Below are positions 8,128 through 17,718 of a DNA stretch of 64,000 nucleotides, in pieces. Every line of letters begins with the position of its first letter. The first letter of the stretch is position 1. Origin of the DNA: Olivibacter sp. SDN3 (lineage in GTDB: Bacteria > Bacteroidota > Bacteroidia > Sphingobacteriales > Sphingobacteriaceae); the NCBI RefSeq assembly GCF_014334135.1, contig NZ_CP060497.1, forward strand, positions 3,906,001 through 3,970,000. Direction: 5' to 3'. A program made the position numbers and the translations under genes. The notes beneath the pieces were generated by a model, which did no database searches, had not been told where the DNA came from, and was given only the letters and a program-made list of their open reading frames with translations.

Positions 8128-10734
8128 ATGTCTTTAAAAGGTAATCAGTTTAGATCCAGTGCGATGAGAAACGAAGCGAAAATTAAAAACTCGGCTTCTT
8201 CCAGATCGCCTCGCAAGGAAAAACCAAGTGAAGGAGGTTTGTTTTCAAAGAAAGTAAACTTTGAAACAAGTAAAGCGGTAAAAATTGCAGGACTGTTTTT
8301 TTTGGTGTTATCACTTTATTTTTTGATAGCTTTTACTTCTTATCTGTTTACATGGCAAAACGACCAAAGTTATGTTTCTGCAGCTAACGGTGGGTGGTCG
8401 ACTTTGTTCAAGACACGTGAGGAATTGGAAATATTGGGCTTCAAGGAAGCAATGGTGGAGAATTGGCTCGGGAAATTGGGAGCATTATTAGCTCATCAGT
8501 TCATTTTTGAATGGTTTGGCATAGCTTCTTTTTTGTTTATTGGTGTTTTTTTTGTGATAGGCTATCGATTGTTGTTTAAAGTGAAATTATTGCCTTTAGA
8601 TAAAACTTTTAGCTATGGTTTTTTTCTCTTGCTCTTTATTTCGGTTACCATTGGTTTCTTTCATGGTTTTATAACAGATTATCCTCATTTTCTTGAGGGA
8701 TCATTTGGGTTTTGGTCGAATAGGATATTAGAAGCCCAAATTGGTTCGGCAGGCGTTGGTGGTTTATTATTATTTGTTGGCTTAACAGTATTGATAATTG
8801 CTTTTAATATTGATTTTAAGCTACCAGAACGGCAAAAGAAAGTAATGCTTCATGAAGAGGATGGAGAAGTTTTGGATTCGGAAGATGAAAAGATTCATAT
8901 GGATGTAAAAGAACAGGATCAACAGACAGATTTTCATCGAAATCAATTGAAAAATGAAGAAAAAGCTATCGAGGAAGATGGACAAAGACTGTCGCAGAAC
9001 TTAGCGGTCAAACCGAAAAGTGCAACCGAAGAGCCAGCTGAACCAGAGAAAGGCCCTTCTTTTGAGTTTGAAGCAATGCCATCGGAAGCGGAAGAACCGA
9101 AGAAAAGCACACCGTCGAACGCGGTAAAGGAGACGCCTAATCTAATGGTGGAGGAGGTTAAGGAAGAAAAGACATTAACGGCAGCGGATACCTTAGTGGA
9201 ACAGTTTGGTCAGTACGATCCAAAATTAGATCTCTCGGGATACCAACACCCTCACCTCGATCTTTTACGAGATTATGGGTCGGGCAAGATTGTGGTTAAT
9301 AACGAAGAATTAGAGGCTAATAAGGATAAAATTGTAGATACCTTAGCCAATTATAATATCGAAATTGATAAAATAAAGGCTACTATCGGTCCGACCGTTA
9401 CGCTTTATGAAATTATACCAAAGCCGGGAGTAAGAATATCGAAGATAAAAAACTTAGAAGATGATATTGCGTTAAGTCTGGCTGCTTTGGGTATCCGTAT
9501 TATTGCACCTATGCCAGGTAAAGGTACGATAGGTATTGAGGTGCCTAATACCAAACCTGAGATGGTTGCCATGCGTTCGGTTTTGGCTACTGAGAAGTTT
9601 CAACATACTGATATGGACCTGCCTATTGCCTTGGGTAAGACCATATCAAATGAGGTATATATTGCCGACCTGGCTAAAATGCCTCACTTATTGGTAGCTG
9701 GAGCTACCGGACAAGGTAAGTCTGTAGGTATTAACGCGATAATTACTTCATTACTTTATAAAAAGCATCCAGCAGAATTAAAGTTCGTGCTGGTAGATCC
9801 TAAAAAGGTAGAGTTGTCGCTATTTAAAACAATCGAACGCCATTTCCTGGCCAAATTACCGGGTGAGGAAGATGCCATTATAACAGACACCAAAAAGGTT
9901 ATCAATACGCTTAATTCGCTATGCGTGGAGATGGATCAGCGCTATGATTTATTAAAAAATGCGCAGGTACGGAATTTAAGGGAGTATAATAACAAATTTA
10001 TTAACAGAAGGTTGAACCCGGAAGATGGACATCGATTTATGCCGTTTATTGTGCTTATCGTGGATGAGTTTGCGGATTTAATGATGACGGCAGGAAAGGA
10101 AGTGGAGGCTCCTATCGCGCGCCTCGCCCAATTAGCCCGTGCCGTGGGTATCCACTTGGTTATTGCCACGCAAAGACCATCAGTGAATATCATCACTGGT
10201 ACTATTAAAGCCAACTTTCCTGCACGGTTAGCCTTTAGGGTGCTATCAAAGGTTGATTCCCGGACAATTTTAGACTCGGGGGGTGCCGACCAACTGATAG
10301 GTAGGGGAGATATGCTACTTTCTACCGGGAGTGATCTGATCCGTATTCAATGTGCTTTTGTTGATACCCCAGAAGTAGAAGAAATATCGGAGTTTATTGG
10401 TGCACAACGTGGTTATGCTTCAGCATTTATGCTTCCTGAATACATTGATGAAAACGGAGAGGGTAGTGGTTTAGGGGACGTTGATCTTGTCAATGACCGC
10501 GATGCCCTGTTTGAAGACGCCGCTCGTTTGATTGTGTTGCATCAACAGGGTTCTACCTCATTGATTCAACGAAAATTAAAACTGGGCTATAACCGTGCTG
10601 GACGTATTATCGATCAGTTAGAGGCCGCGGGGATTGTAGGTCCTTTTGAAGGTAGCAAAGCCAGGGAAGTACTTTACCCGGATGAATATTCCTTGGAACA
10701 GTTTTTGGAGACTTTGGGTAAAAAGGATTTTTGA
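8128..10734 (+). CDS. ftsK: DNA translocase FtsK
   Basis: Membrane-anchored hexameric motor that pumps chromosome ends across the division septum and activates XerCD at dif. The 868-residue protein has four membrane spans in its first 230 residues, an acidic, Glu/Lys-rich linker (about 240-360), the alpha and beta motor domains with Walker A GATGQGKS (near 525) and Walker B LIVDEFADLM (near 642), and a C-terminal winged-helix gamma domain (about 795-868) containing QRKLKLGYNRAGRI, which reads the orienting KOPS sites. Closely followed by a LolA-like gene on the same strand, an arrangement seen in other Bacteroidota. Confidence 0.96.
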   Translation: MSLKGNQFRSSAMRNEAKIKNSASSRSPRKEKPSEGGLFSKKVNFETSKAVKIAGLFFLVLSLYFLIAFTSYLFTWQNDQSYVSAANGGWSTLFKTREELEILGFKEAMVENWLGKLGALLAHQFIFEWFGIASFLFIGVFFVIGYRLLFKVKLLPLDKTFSYGFFLLLFISVTIGFFHGFITDYPHFLEGSFGFWSNRILEAQIGSAGVGGLLLFVGLTVLIIAFNIDFKLPERQKKVMLHEEDGEVLDSEDEKIHMDVKEQDQQTDFHRNQLKNEEKAIEEDGQRLSQNLAVKPKSATEEPAEPEKGPSFEFEAMPSEAEEPKKSTPSNAVKETPNLMVEEVKEEKTLTAADTLVEQFGQYDPKLDLSGYQHPHLDLLRDYGSGKIVVNNEELEANKDKIVDTLANYNIEIDKIKATIGPTVTLYEIIPKPGVRISKIKNLEDDIALSLAALGIRIIAPMPGKGTIGIEVPNTKPEMVAMRSVLATEKFQHTDMDLPIALGKTISNEVYIADLAKMPHLLVAGATGQGKSVGINAIITSLLYKKHPAELKFVLVDPKKVELSLFKTIERHFLAKLPGEEDAIITDTKKVINTLNSLCVEMDQRYDLLKNAQVRNLREYNNKFINRRLNPEDGHRFMPFIVLIVDEFADLMMTAGKEVEAPIARLAQLARAVGIHLVIATQRPSVNIITGTIKANFPARLAFRVLSKVDSRTILDSGGADQLIGRGDMLLSTGSDLIRIQCAFVDTPEVEEISEFIGAQRGYASAFMLPEYIDENGEGSGLGDVDLVNDRDALFEDAARLIVLHQQGSTSLIQRKLKLGYNRAGRIIDQLEAAGIVGPFEGSKAREVLYPDEYSLEQFLETLGKKDF

Positions 10735-10808
10735 TCTATTTGGATATGAATCCTCGAAGGATACTGCCTTTGTTAGGTACTTAACCATTGGATAAAAAAA
10801 ATAAACAG

Positions 10809-11459
10809 ATGAAACGTATAATCTCAGTTGTAACACTGGTTTCTTGTATTATGATGGCTTTTGCACAGCATGATCCTGAAGCGCAAAAATTATTAAACGC
10901 TGTCAGCAAAAAATACCAGTCGTATAGTACGGTGAAAATTGATTTTGCTATAAAAGGGACTAACCATCAACAGCAGGTAACGGTAAATGACAAGGGGGAA
11001 TTGCTTTTAGAACCGAAATCAAATAGGTACCGTATTTCTATGCAGGATCAGGAAATGATTTCAGATGGTAAGGTACAATGGACGGTGTTAAAAGAAGAAC
11101 AGGAAGTACAGTTAACTAATGTAAATAACGAAGAAGTAGAATCGTTAACACCAACAAATATTTTTACATTCTATAGAAAAGGTTTTAAATACGCCTCAGC
11201 TCAAGACGAAAAAGTTAACAACAAGACATTGAGTGTCATTGAACTTACACCAGAAGATAGTAAAAAACAGTTTTTTAAAGTTAGATTGAGAATTGATAAG
11301 GCCATTAGTCAGATTTACGATGCCACTGTTTTTGATAAGAGTGGAGCAAGGTATACCTATACCATCGTGAAATTAAACCCTAATCAACAATTTGCAGCGA
11401 AAACTTTTATATTTGACAAGGGCGACTATCCCGGAATGGAATTGGTAGATTTGAGATAA
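10809..11459 (+). CDS. LolA-like outer-membrane lipoprotein carrier protein
   Basis: A periplasmic protein of 216 residues with a signal peptide ending near AFAQ. The rest fits the LolA/LolB fold family: an early 'KYQSYSTVKIDFAIKG' strand, 'LLLEPKSNRYRISM' and repeated beta-strand segments. Role by family: carries lipoproteins across the periplasm. The ATG at 10809 is preferred over an in-frame TTG 21 bases upstream. It follows ftsK by 74 bases and may be transcribed with it. Confidence 0.85.
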   Translation: MKRIISVVTLVSCIMMAFAQHDPEAQKLLNAVSKKYQSYSTVKIDFAIKGTNHQQQVTVNDKGELLLEPKSNRYRISMQDQEMISDGKVQWTVLKEEQEVQLTNVNNEEVESLTPTNIFTFYRKGFKYASAQDEKVNNKTLSVIELTPEDSKKQFFKVRLRIDKAISQIYDATVFDKSGARYTYTIVKLNPNQQFAAKTFIFDKGDYPGMELVDLR

Positions 11460-11536
11460 TTACACTTCATAATGTTATCTAGAGGAATATTGGTAGTCAA
11501 AATAGTATATTTAACAATCACTAGAGCGTTTTAAAA

Positions 11537-11800
11537 TTGTTGCCTTTTACACAAAATACGTTAGATAAACTGGAAGCCTTGTTTAAGCGTATGGGTTATA
11601 AAGTTCGCTATGAAAAAGGTAATTTTAGAACTGGTTCTTGCATGTTGCAAAGCAGCAAGGTTATTGTTGTAAATCGATTTTCTAATATTGAAGTGAAAAT
11701 AAATTCTTTGCTTGATTTGCTAAAAACGATCGATCCAGATACTTCTAAGCTTGATGAAAAGCAGAAGCAATTTTATTATACAATAAAACAAACGCTTTGA
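11537..11800 (+). CDS. small conserved-type hypothetical protein
   Basis: An 87-residue protein with a TTG start. I see no signal peptide or membrane segment; it is basic in the first half and contains FRTGSCMLQSSKVIVVNRF, with predicted beta strands, then a helical C-terminus. Its stop codon overlaps the TTG start of the next gene by four bases (TTGA), so the two are probably translationally coupled. I do not recognise a named family. Confidence 0.65.
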   Translation: MLPFTQNTLDKLEALFKRMGYKVRYEKGNFRTGSCMLQSSKVIVVNRFSNIEVKINSLLDLLKTIDPDTSKLDEKQKQFYYTIKQTL

Positions 11801-12558
11801 TAATTGAATTTTTAGGAACCGGAACATCTCAGGGGGTACCTGTAATTGCTTGTAATTGCCGTGTCTGTACGTCAGATGATGCCCGCAATAGACGTCTTCG
11901 CTCCTCAATTTTAATTCATGTACAAGGGAAAACGTTGGTGATAGATACTGGCCCTGACTTCCGCTATCAAATGTTAAGAGCAGAAGTAAAGCATTTGGAT
12001 GCCGTTCTTTACACACATGCCCATAAAGACCATATTGCAGGTTTGGATGATGTGCGTGCATTCAATTATTTTCAAGGAACGGCGATAGACGTTTATGGAG
12101 ATCATTTAGTGCAAGACGCATTGAAACGTGAGTTTTATTATATTTTTGCTCCACACAAATACCCTGGTATACCGCAAATTAACTTAAAGGATGTAGGTAA
12201 TCAGCTCATTGCTATAGGAGACGCTCAAGTACAACCTATTGATGTTATGCACTACAAGTTACCCATCAAAGGCTATCGATTTGGAGATTTCACCTATCTA
12301 ACAGATGTAAAAACGCTTCCTGATGCTTCCTTGGAAAAGGTACGGGGAACAAAAGTGTTGGTATTGAATGCTTTGCAAAAAGAACCACATATTTCTCATC
12401 TTACTTTGGACGAAGCTATTGCTTTGGCCAAACAAATTAATGCCGACCAAACTTATTTTACCCATATTAGTCACCGACTGGGGCTTCATCAAGAGGTGTT
12501 GACAGAACTGCCCAGCAATATGAGTTTAGCGTATGATGGTTTAGTGCTGGAAGTTTAA
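11797..12558 (+). CDS. MBL-fold metallohydrolase, PhnP-like
   Basis: A metallo-beta-lactamase fold phosphodiesterase of 253 residues. The metal motif THAHKDH gives His74, His76, Asp78 and His79, and a later HISHRLG supplies another histidine. The GTGTSQGVPVIACNCRVC opening, with its two cysteines, resembles PhnP-type cyclic phosphodiesterases of the tRNase Z-like branch. The substrate is not shown here; no phn genes are nearby, so a general phosphodiesterase role is as likely. Starts with TTG inside the stop of the preceding gene. Its end overlaps the convergent DUF3050 gene by four bases. Confidence 0.85.
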   Translation: MIIEFLGTGTSQGVPVIACNCRVCTSDDARNRRLRSSILIHVQGKTLVIDTGPDFRYQMLRAEVKHLDAVLYTHAHKDHIAGLDDVRAFNYFQGTAIDVYGDHLVQDALKREFYYIFAPHKYPGIPQINLKDVGNQLIAIGDAQVQPIDVMHYKLPIKGYRFGDFTYLTDVKTLPDASLEKVRGTKVLVLNALQKEPHISHLTLDEAIALAKQINADQTYFTHISHRLGLHQEVLTELPSNMSLAYDGLVLEV

Positions 12559-13349
12559 ATTTCCACGGTTCTTTTTGCCAGGATATCTTCTAAAGCATCA
12601 TCCCATAAACGGATACGCACAGATAAGGCCTCTTTTACTCCTGTTATGGCCTCGTCCCATTTGGCGTCCGAGTCGCCGCACAATTTGCTTGTCATTTCCA
12701 AGGCTAAATTGCTGTGATGGTCCCCATCTACTTCTATATGTCGTTCCAGATAGTATTTAAAAATACTGATACTTTTCGGGAATTGTGCATTTAGATCGTT
12801 TATAATAGCGATAAACATATCGGGGATCAGATCTTCTCTACTAAAAGTAAATACCGCTGATTGTACATGCGTTTTACTACTTCGGATAGTATCGAATGTA
12901 TGCTTGATGAATAGGTTTGCAGCGTTGGGTATCTGCTTATCTTCGAGCGCTTCTTCCAGGTTTTTTCCTGCCTTTAATTGTTGTGCAAGAGCTAACATGC
13001 CTTTTCTATCAGCGCCGCTTTGTTCCATTGCTTCCAAATATAACTCATAATGACTTTTACGTCTTCCTTTATGGTCAATATCAGACTCTTCCCCCGTCAC
13101 TATTTCATTAATGAGATATCGGGTATCTGCGTCACCTGTCGGAAACCAAGGTAGATCTACACAGGTTAAATTTCGTTGGAGAGCCTTAAGCAGCGACATG
13201 AAATCCCAAACCGCGTAGATGTGGTATTCCATAAAGATATTTAAATCGTCTATAGATTTAATAGCTTTGTATAATGGATGGTTAACTATTTGTTCCTTAT
13301 AGGGTCGTATTGCTAGCTCTAATTTTAGCAGCTGCGTCTCTTGCATCAT
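12555..13349 (-). CDS. DUF3050 domain protein (heme-oxygenase-like fold)
   Basis: A 264-residue soluble protein that matches the DUF3050 pattern: 'NHPLYKAIKSIDDLNIFMEYHIYAVWDFMSLLK' near the N-terminus, 'LPWFPTGDADTRYLINEIV' and 'HIEVDGDHHSNLALEM' near the C-terminus. These histidine- and glutamate-bearing helices suggest an iron-binding helical bundle related to heme-oxygenase-like oxidases, but the reaction is unknown. No operon partner; upstream 270 bases hold no recognisable gene. Confidence 0.85.
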   Translation of the reverse strand: MMQETQLLKLELAIRPYKEQIVNHPLYKAIKSIDDLNIFMEYHIYAVWDFMSLLKALQRNLTCVDLPWFPTGDADTRYLINEIVTGEESDIDHKGRRKSHYELYLEAMEQSGADRKGMLALAQQLKAGKNLEEALEDKQIPNAANLFIKHTFDTIRSSKTHVQSAVFTFSREDLIPDMFIAIINDLNAQFPKSISIFKYYLERHIEVDGDHHSNLALEMTSKLCGDSDAKWDEAITGVKEALSVRIRLWDDALEDILAKRTVEI

Positions 13350-13619
13350 TTGATATTATATGTGTTTGAACAAAACTTTGCGAAGTTACTGGTGAAAATG
13401 GTTTTTTGGATAATGAATATGTCAAAAAAAATAATCTTTGATACATTTTTGGTGGTGCTGCTTCTTGGACACAAAGTTTTTTTCTTTTCTAAAAGAACGG
13501 TAAATGATGTATTTCTCTTATTTTTATTACCTGATGGTACTTTTGATAAGGAGAGACAAGCCTGTTGGTACATAAAAGTCTCATGCTAATGTTAAGGAGC
13601 TAATGTTAAAAATAAATAA

Positions 13620-15113
13620 ATGAAATATATAGTTGCGGTAGATATAGGAACTTCAAGTACAAAGGCGATTGCTTTTGATTTATTTGGTAAAAGCTTGGTA
13701 GAATACCGCGTAACGTATCCTATTATATCTTCTGGACCAACCTATTGTGAGCAGGAGCCCGAATGTTTATTTGATGCTGTGGTGACATGTATAACACAGG
13801 TTTGCCTATTAATGAAACAAAGATTTTCAGTGACCTCTTTGTTAGGAGTAAGTTTCAGTAGTGCCATGCACGGCCTTATAGTGGTAGATCAAAAGGGAAC
13901 ACCTTTAACAAATTGTATTATCTGGGCTGATACAAGAAGTGAACCTTTTGCTGCTGACCTCAAAGCCAGCTCAATAGGACACGATATTTATATGAACACT
14001 GGAACGCCCATTCATGCGATGTCACCCCTTTGCAAAATAGGTTGGATGCAAGTCCATATGAAAGATACTTTTGATAGCGCACATAAATTTATTTCCATAA
14101 AGGAATACGTTTTCTTTAAATTGTTTGGACAATACGTGATTGACTTTTCAATAGCATCTGCAACCGGATTATTAGAAACACGTACACAGCGGTGGTACGC
14201 TCCTGCGCTTGAAGTTGCGGGGATTTCTCCGGAGCAACTTTCTACATTGGTTCCCATCACCCATATTTTACACGGGCTGGTTCCATATTATGCAGATCTC
14301 ATGCAAATAGACGATAATGTTCCATTCATAGTAGGAGGGAGCGATGGCTGCTTGGCAAATTTAGGAGCAGGCGCTGTAACGGCTGGACTTGCTTCTGTTA
14401 CCATAGGTACCAGTGGTGCTATCCGTCTCGTATCTGAGGAACCTTCTACGGATCCAAAAGGTCGTATTTTCAGTTATGTCATTTCCCCGGAAATTTTTGT
14501 TTTAGGTGGGGCTGTTAATAACGGAGGTAATATACTTCAATGGTTTCAAAATGGATTTATTTCCGATAATGAGCAGCCACTTAATATTACTATTCCTTTA
14601 CTCACGGCAGAAGCGAGCACCATAAGCGCAGGGTCTGAAGGCCTTATTTTTCTGCCTTATTTAGCCGGAGAGCGTGCCCCTTATTGGGATGCAAAAGCTA
14701 AAGGAGTGTTTTTTGGAATACAGATGCATCATCGCAAGGCTCATTTCATTAGGGCAATTATGGAAGGAATCATTTTTGGTATGTATAGTATAGGAAAAGC
14801 GCTGGAAGAAACTGTTGGTGCGATTGACCTGCTTTTAGCAAGCGGAGGTTTTGCCCGTTCCGGTGTTTGGATACAAATGTTATCAGATATTTTCAATAAA
14901 AAAGTATGTGTCAAAAGGACGGTGGAAAGTTCAGCAATGGGAGCGGCAATTGTTGGGATGGAAGCATTACGTCTCATAGACGGCTTTAAGCTTTGGGACG
15001 AAAGTGATTTCCCTATTGCCGAGTTTTACCCCGATCAGGATAGACATCGAATTTACATGGAGAATTTTATTGTATTCGAACGCTTATATATCAAATTGAA
15101 AGATGAATTCTAA
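13620..15113 (+). CDS. FGGY-family carbohydrate kinase, gluconokinase-like
   Basis: Phosphorylates a sugar acid or ketose with ATP. The 497-residue protein has the N-terminal phosphate-binding loop DIGTSSTKA (about 8-16), the catalytic segment WADTRSE (near 102), and the C-terminal ATP site LLASGGFARSGVWIQML (near 400) of FGGY kinases. The TGTPIHAMSPLCKI segment is typical of FGGY gluconate kinases; xylulokinase is the alternative. It is monocistronic, with no sugar uptake gene beside it, so context does not fix the substrate. Confidence 0.8.
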   Translation: MKYIVAVDIGTSSTKAIAFDLFGKSLVEYRVTYPIISSGPTYCEQEPECLFDAVVTCITQVCLLMKQRFSVTSLLGVSFSSAMHGLIVVDQKGTPLTNCIIWADTRSEPFAADLKASSIGHDIYMNTGTPIHAMSPLCKIGWMQVHMKDTFDSAHKFISIKEYVFFKLFGQYVIDFSIASATGLLETRTQRWYAPALEVAGISPEQLSTLVPITHILHGLVPYYADLMQIDDNVPFIVGGSDGCLANLGAGAVTAGLASVTIGTSGAIRLVSEEPSTDPKGRIFSYVISPEIFVLGGAVNNGGNILQWFQNGFISDNEQPLNITIPLLTAEASTISAGSEGLIFLPYLAGERAPYWDAKAKGVFFGIQMHHRKAHFIRAIMEGIIFGMYSIGKALEETVGAIDLLLASGGFARSGVWIQMLSDIFNKKVCVKRTVESSAMGAAIVGMEALRLIDGFKLWDESDFPIAEFYPDQDRHRIYMENFIVFERLYIKLKDEF

Positions 15114-15263
15114 TGAATAAGGCTTTTTTGCAGTTAACAACGTAATTAGATTAGATGGGCAGTTTTTACATTAGTATAACAGGCGACTTAAATATTTAGC
15201 GACTTAAATTTGTTATTGTCAATAAAAGTCGATTAATTTGATATACTTTGTATGAATTAAACT

Positions 15264-15269
15264 AGGAGG
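15264..15269 (+). promoter_or_regulatory. strong Shine-Dalgarno site of the peroxiredoxin gene
   Basis: AGGAGG lies five bases before the ATG at 15275 and fixes that start. Such a full site is uncommon in this window and suggests high expression. A TATACTTTG sequence at 15242-15250 resembles a Bacteroidota -7 element but lacks a well-spaced TTTG partner. Confidence 0.7.
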
Positions 15270-15274
15270 ATATA

Positions 15275-15910
15275 ATGAGTCTACAATTAGGTGATACCGC
15301 TCCCAATTTCCAAGCGGTTACAACAGAAGGAAATATCGATTTTTACGATTATGCAGGTAATAGCTGGGTGGTGCTTTATTCGCACCCATCGGATTATACC
15401 CCAGTGTGTACTACTGAATTAGGTAAAACGGCAGCTCTGAAAGAGGAGTTTGATAAGCGAAATGTGAAGGTGCTGGCGCTGAGCGTAGATGACATAGAAG
15501 ATCATAAAGGCTGGGTTAAAGATATTAATGAGACTCAGCATGTTGAAGTTAATTTTCCGATTATCGCAGATAAGGACAGGAAGATTGCAGAGGCTTACGG
15601 AATGATTCACCCGAACGCTTCTGCGACAGCAACTGTAAGATCAGTATATATTATCGGACCAGATAAAAAAGTTAAATTAACTATTACATATCCAGCATCA
15701 ACAGGGAGGAATTTCCAAGAGATTTTACGAGTGATTGATTCTTTACAGCTGACTGCTGACTATAGTGTTGCAACTCCGGCCGATTGGAAAGACGGGGAAG
15801 ACGTTATTGTCGTGCCTGCGATAAAAACCGAAGATATACCCGCGAAATTTCCAAAGGGCTATACGGAGATAAAATCCTATTTACGCACCACGCCGCAGCC
15901 GAATAGGTAA
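15275..15910 (+). CDS. 1-Cys peroxiredoxin (Prx6/AhpC-TSA type)
   Basis: Reduces hydrogen peroxide and organic peroxides in the cytoplasm. The 211-residue protein has the active site HPSDYTPVCTTELG with peroxidatic Cys45 and Thr42; Cys45 is the only cysteine in the whole protein, so it must be a 1-Cys enzyme needing an external thiol. Length and the C-terminal dimerisation arm (from about 165) fit Prx6-like proteins. Followed by an intrinsic terminator, so monocistronic. Confidence 0.93.
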   Translation: MSLQLGDTAPNFQAVTTEGNIDFYDYAGNSWVVLYSHPSDYTPVCTTELGKTAALKEEFDKRNVKVLALSVDDIEDHKGWVKDINETQHVEVNFPIIADKDRKIAEAYGMIHPNASATATVRSVYIIGPDKKVKLTITYPASTGRNFQEILRVIDSLQLTADYSVATPADWKDGEDVIVVPAIKTEDIPAKFPKGYTEIKSYLRTTPQPNR

Positions 15911-16263
15911 TGAGACGATAGTTTATTCACAATGTTCAGCTAATAATTGTTAACTGTTGCTTGTTCGTAAACGTTAAAATAGAAAAGCTAACAGCTAATA
16001 TCTAAAAGCCGTTAGCTTTTTTTAATTTTTTATACAATAATTGAAATTTTAAAAATTTTATAGTAGGTTTGGTATTGTTTAAATAAACTTTGTTCCGTTT
16101 TGCGGCCAGTTGTTCGACTTTTTCTGTTGGTAGTTGATGCGGACCGTTTCTTTAAGCCCAGATTTATAGAATTAACTTTGTGACTCCTAAATTATGAATA
16201 CTTCACAAGGGTATTAAGGTATAGGCTTCGCAATAAATTAGTACACAACAAATATTTTTATTA
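15911..16263. other. intergenic region with terminator and cold-shock gene leader
   Basis: About 350 bases without a gene. The first part carries the peroxiredoxin terminator. The rest is an AT-rich stretch that probably includes the promoter and a long 5' leader of the cold-shock gene, as is usual for csp genes. I could not identify a conserved cold box by eye. Confidence 0.5.
15983..16030 (+). terminator. intrinsic terminator after the peroxiredoxin gene
   Basis: AAAAGCTAAC (15983-15992) pairs perfectly with GTTAGCTTTT (16011-16020), followed by further T residues and a T-rich tract. Confidence 0.85.
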
Positions 16264-16461
16264 ATGAAAACCGGAAAAGTTAAATGGTTTAATGCCCAAA
16301 AAGGATTTGGGTTTATCATTCAAGAGGATGGAACCGACATTTTTGTTCACTTTAAAGATGTGCATGGAGGGATTGATGCCATAAGAGATAATGATGATGT
16401 TGAGTTTGAAGTTGCTGATGGCAGAAAAGGTCAACAAGCAGTAAATGTAAAGAAAGTTTAA
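16264..16461 (+). CDS. cold-shock protein (CspA family)
   Basis: A 65-residue single-domain RNA/DNA-binding protein with RNP1 KGFGFI (13-18) and RNP2 DIFVHF (25-30). It melts RNA secondary structure, mostly at low temperature or during growth transitions. Size and motifs are complete. A hairpin follows the gene at 16491. Confidence 0.95.
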   Translation: MKTGKVKWFNAQKGFGFIIQEDGTDIFVHFKDVHGGIDAIRDNDDVEFEVADGRKGQQAVNVKKV

Positions 16462-16490
16462 TATATATATTATTTTTTCTTAGTCTTCAG

Positions 16491-16518
16491 AAACAGCCTA
16501 ACTTATGTTAGGCTGTTT
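16491..16518. terminator. hairpin between convergent csp and hpd genes
   Basis: AAACAGCCTAAC and GTTAGGCTGTTT form a perfect 12-bp stem with a TTAT loop. It lies 30 bases after the cold-shock gene and 12 bases beyond the end of the convergent hpd gene, so it can serve both. Confidence 0.8.
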
Positions 16519-16529
16519 TGTAATAAGTA

Positions 16530-17660
16530 CTATAAGTTTCCTCTTTTTTCCTGCTCGCGTTCGAGTGCTTCGAACAGCGCTTTGAAATTTCCTGCTCCAA
16601 AGCTCTGCGCTCCCTTTCTTTGAATAATTTCGAAGAATAGGGTAGGTCTATCCTGAAGAGGTTTAGTAAATATTTGTAACAGATACCCTTCTTCATCTTT
16701 GTCTACCAATATACCTAAAGCTTGTAATGATTCGATTTCCTCATCTATTTTACCAACCCGGCTTGGCAACATTTCATAATATGATGTGGGGGGAGGGCTT
16801 AGAAACTCAACACCATTTTCTTTTAATCGCTTCACCGTATATAAAATGTCTTTGGTTGCGAGTGCAGCGTGTTGTACACCTTCTCCTTCATAAAATTCCA
16901 GGTATTCTTCGATTTGTGATTTTTTAATACCCTCTGCCGGTTCGTTGATAGGAAATTTAACATAGCCATTCCCATTGCTCATTACCTTGCTCATCAACGC
17001 TGAATATTCCGTGTTGATTTGTTTGTCATCAAAAGACAGAATATTTACAAAGCCCATCACTTCTTCATACCATTTAACTGTTTCATTCATTCTATTCCAG
17101 CCTACGTTACCCACGCAGTGATCGATATATAGTAAACCGCTTTCAAATGGTTGATAATCGCTTTTCCATGGCGTAAATCCCGGCATAAAGGTCCCAGTAT
17201 AATTTTTTCTTTCAACAAAGAGGTGTACGGTTTCTCCATAAGTATAAATTCCTGCTGTTTTTACTTCACCATATCCGTCTGTACGGGTTTCTAGTGCCTG
17301 ATAGGATTTGGCACCTCTTTTTATCGTCTCTCCATATGATTTTTGGGCATCATCTACCCATAATGCTAACACTTTCACCCCGTCGCCATGTTTTCTGATA
17401 TGATCGGATATTGGATGATCAGATCGAAGGGCTGATGTTAATACCAATCGTATTTTACCTTGTTTCAATACATAAGACACCCGGTCACGTACGCCAGTTT
17501 CCGGTCCGGCATAAGCCTCTGATTGAAAGCCAAATGCTGTTTTATAATAGTGTGCCGCTTGTTTGGCATTTCCTACATAAAACTCTATAAAGTCTGTTCC
17601 ATTAATAGGTAAGAAGTCTTGCGCTTTTGCTATTTTCTCAGCAAATGTTGGTGTATTCAT
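16530..17660 (-). CDS. hpd: 4-hydroxyphenylpyruvate dioxygenase
   Basis: Converts 4-hydroxyphenylpyruvate to homogentisate, the second committed step of tyrosine catabolism. The 376-residue protein has two vicinal-oxygen-chelate domains. The iron ligands appear as His181 (DHCVGNV), His264 (VQHAAL) and Glu344 (FFEIIQR), and the C-terminal helix FGAGNFKALFEALE that closes the active site is present. The next enzyme of the pathway, homogentisate dioxygenase, starts its gene upstream on the same strand, 58 bases away, so the order of transcription is hmgA then hpd. Confidence 0.96.
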   Translation of the reverse strand: MNTPTFAEKIAKAQDFLPINGTDFIEFYVGNAKQAAHYYKTAFGFQSEAYAGPETGVRDRVSYVLKQGKIRLVLTSALRSDHPISDHIRKHGDGVKVLALWVDDAQKSYGETIKRGAKSYQALETRTDGYGEVKTAGIYTYGETVHLFVERKNYTGTFMPGFTPWKSDYQPFESGLLYIDHCVGNVGWNRMNETVKWYEEVMGFVNILSFDDKQINTEYSALMSKVMSNGNGYVKFPINEPAEGIKKSQIEEYLEFYEGEGVQHAALATKDILYTVKRLKENGVEFLSPPPTSYYEMLPSRVGKIDEEIESLQALGILVDKDEEGYLLQIFTKPLQDRPTLFFEIIQRKGAQSFGAGNFKALFEALEREQEKRGNL

Positions 17661-17718
17661 ATCTTTTTTATCTTTATTATTTCACTTGCATGGTCTACCG
17701 TATGTCCAACCCATGTAT

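Noticed and set aside
13341-13589. 82-residue plus-strand frame between the DUF3050 and FGGY kinase genes
   Set aside because: Mostly Phe, Leu and Val from AT-rich DNA, overlaps the DUF3050 start and has an almost equally long frame on the other strand; no protein-like pattern.
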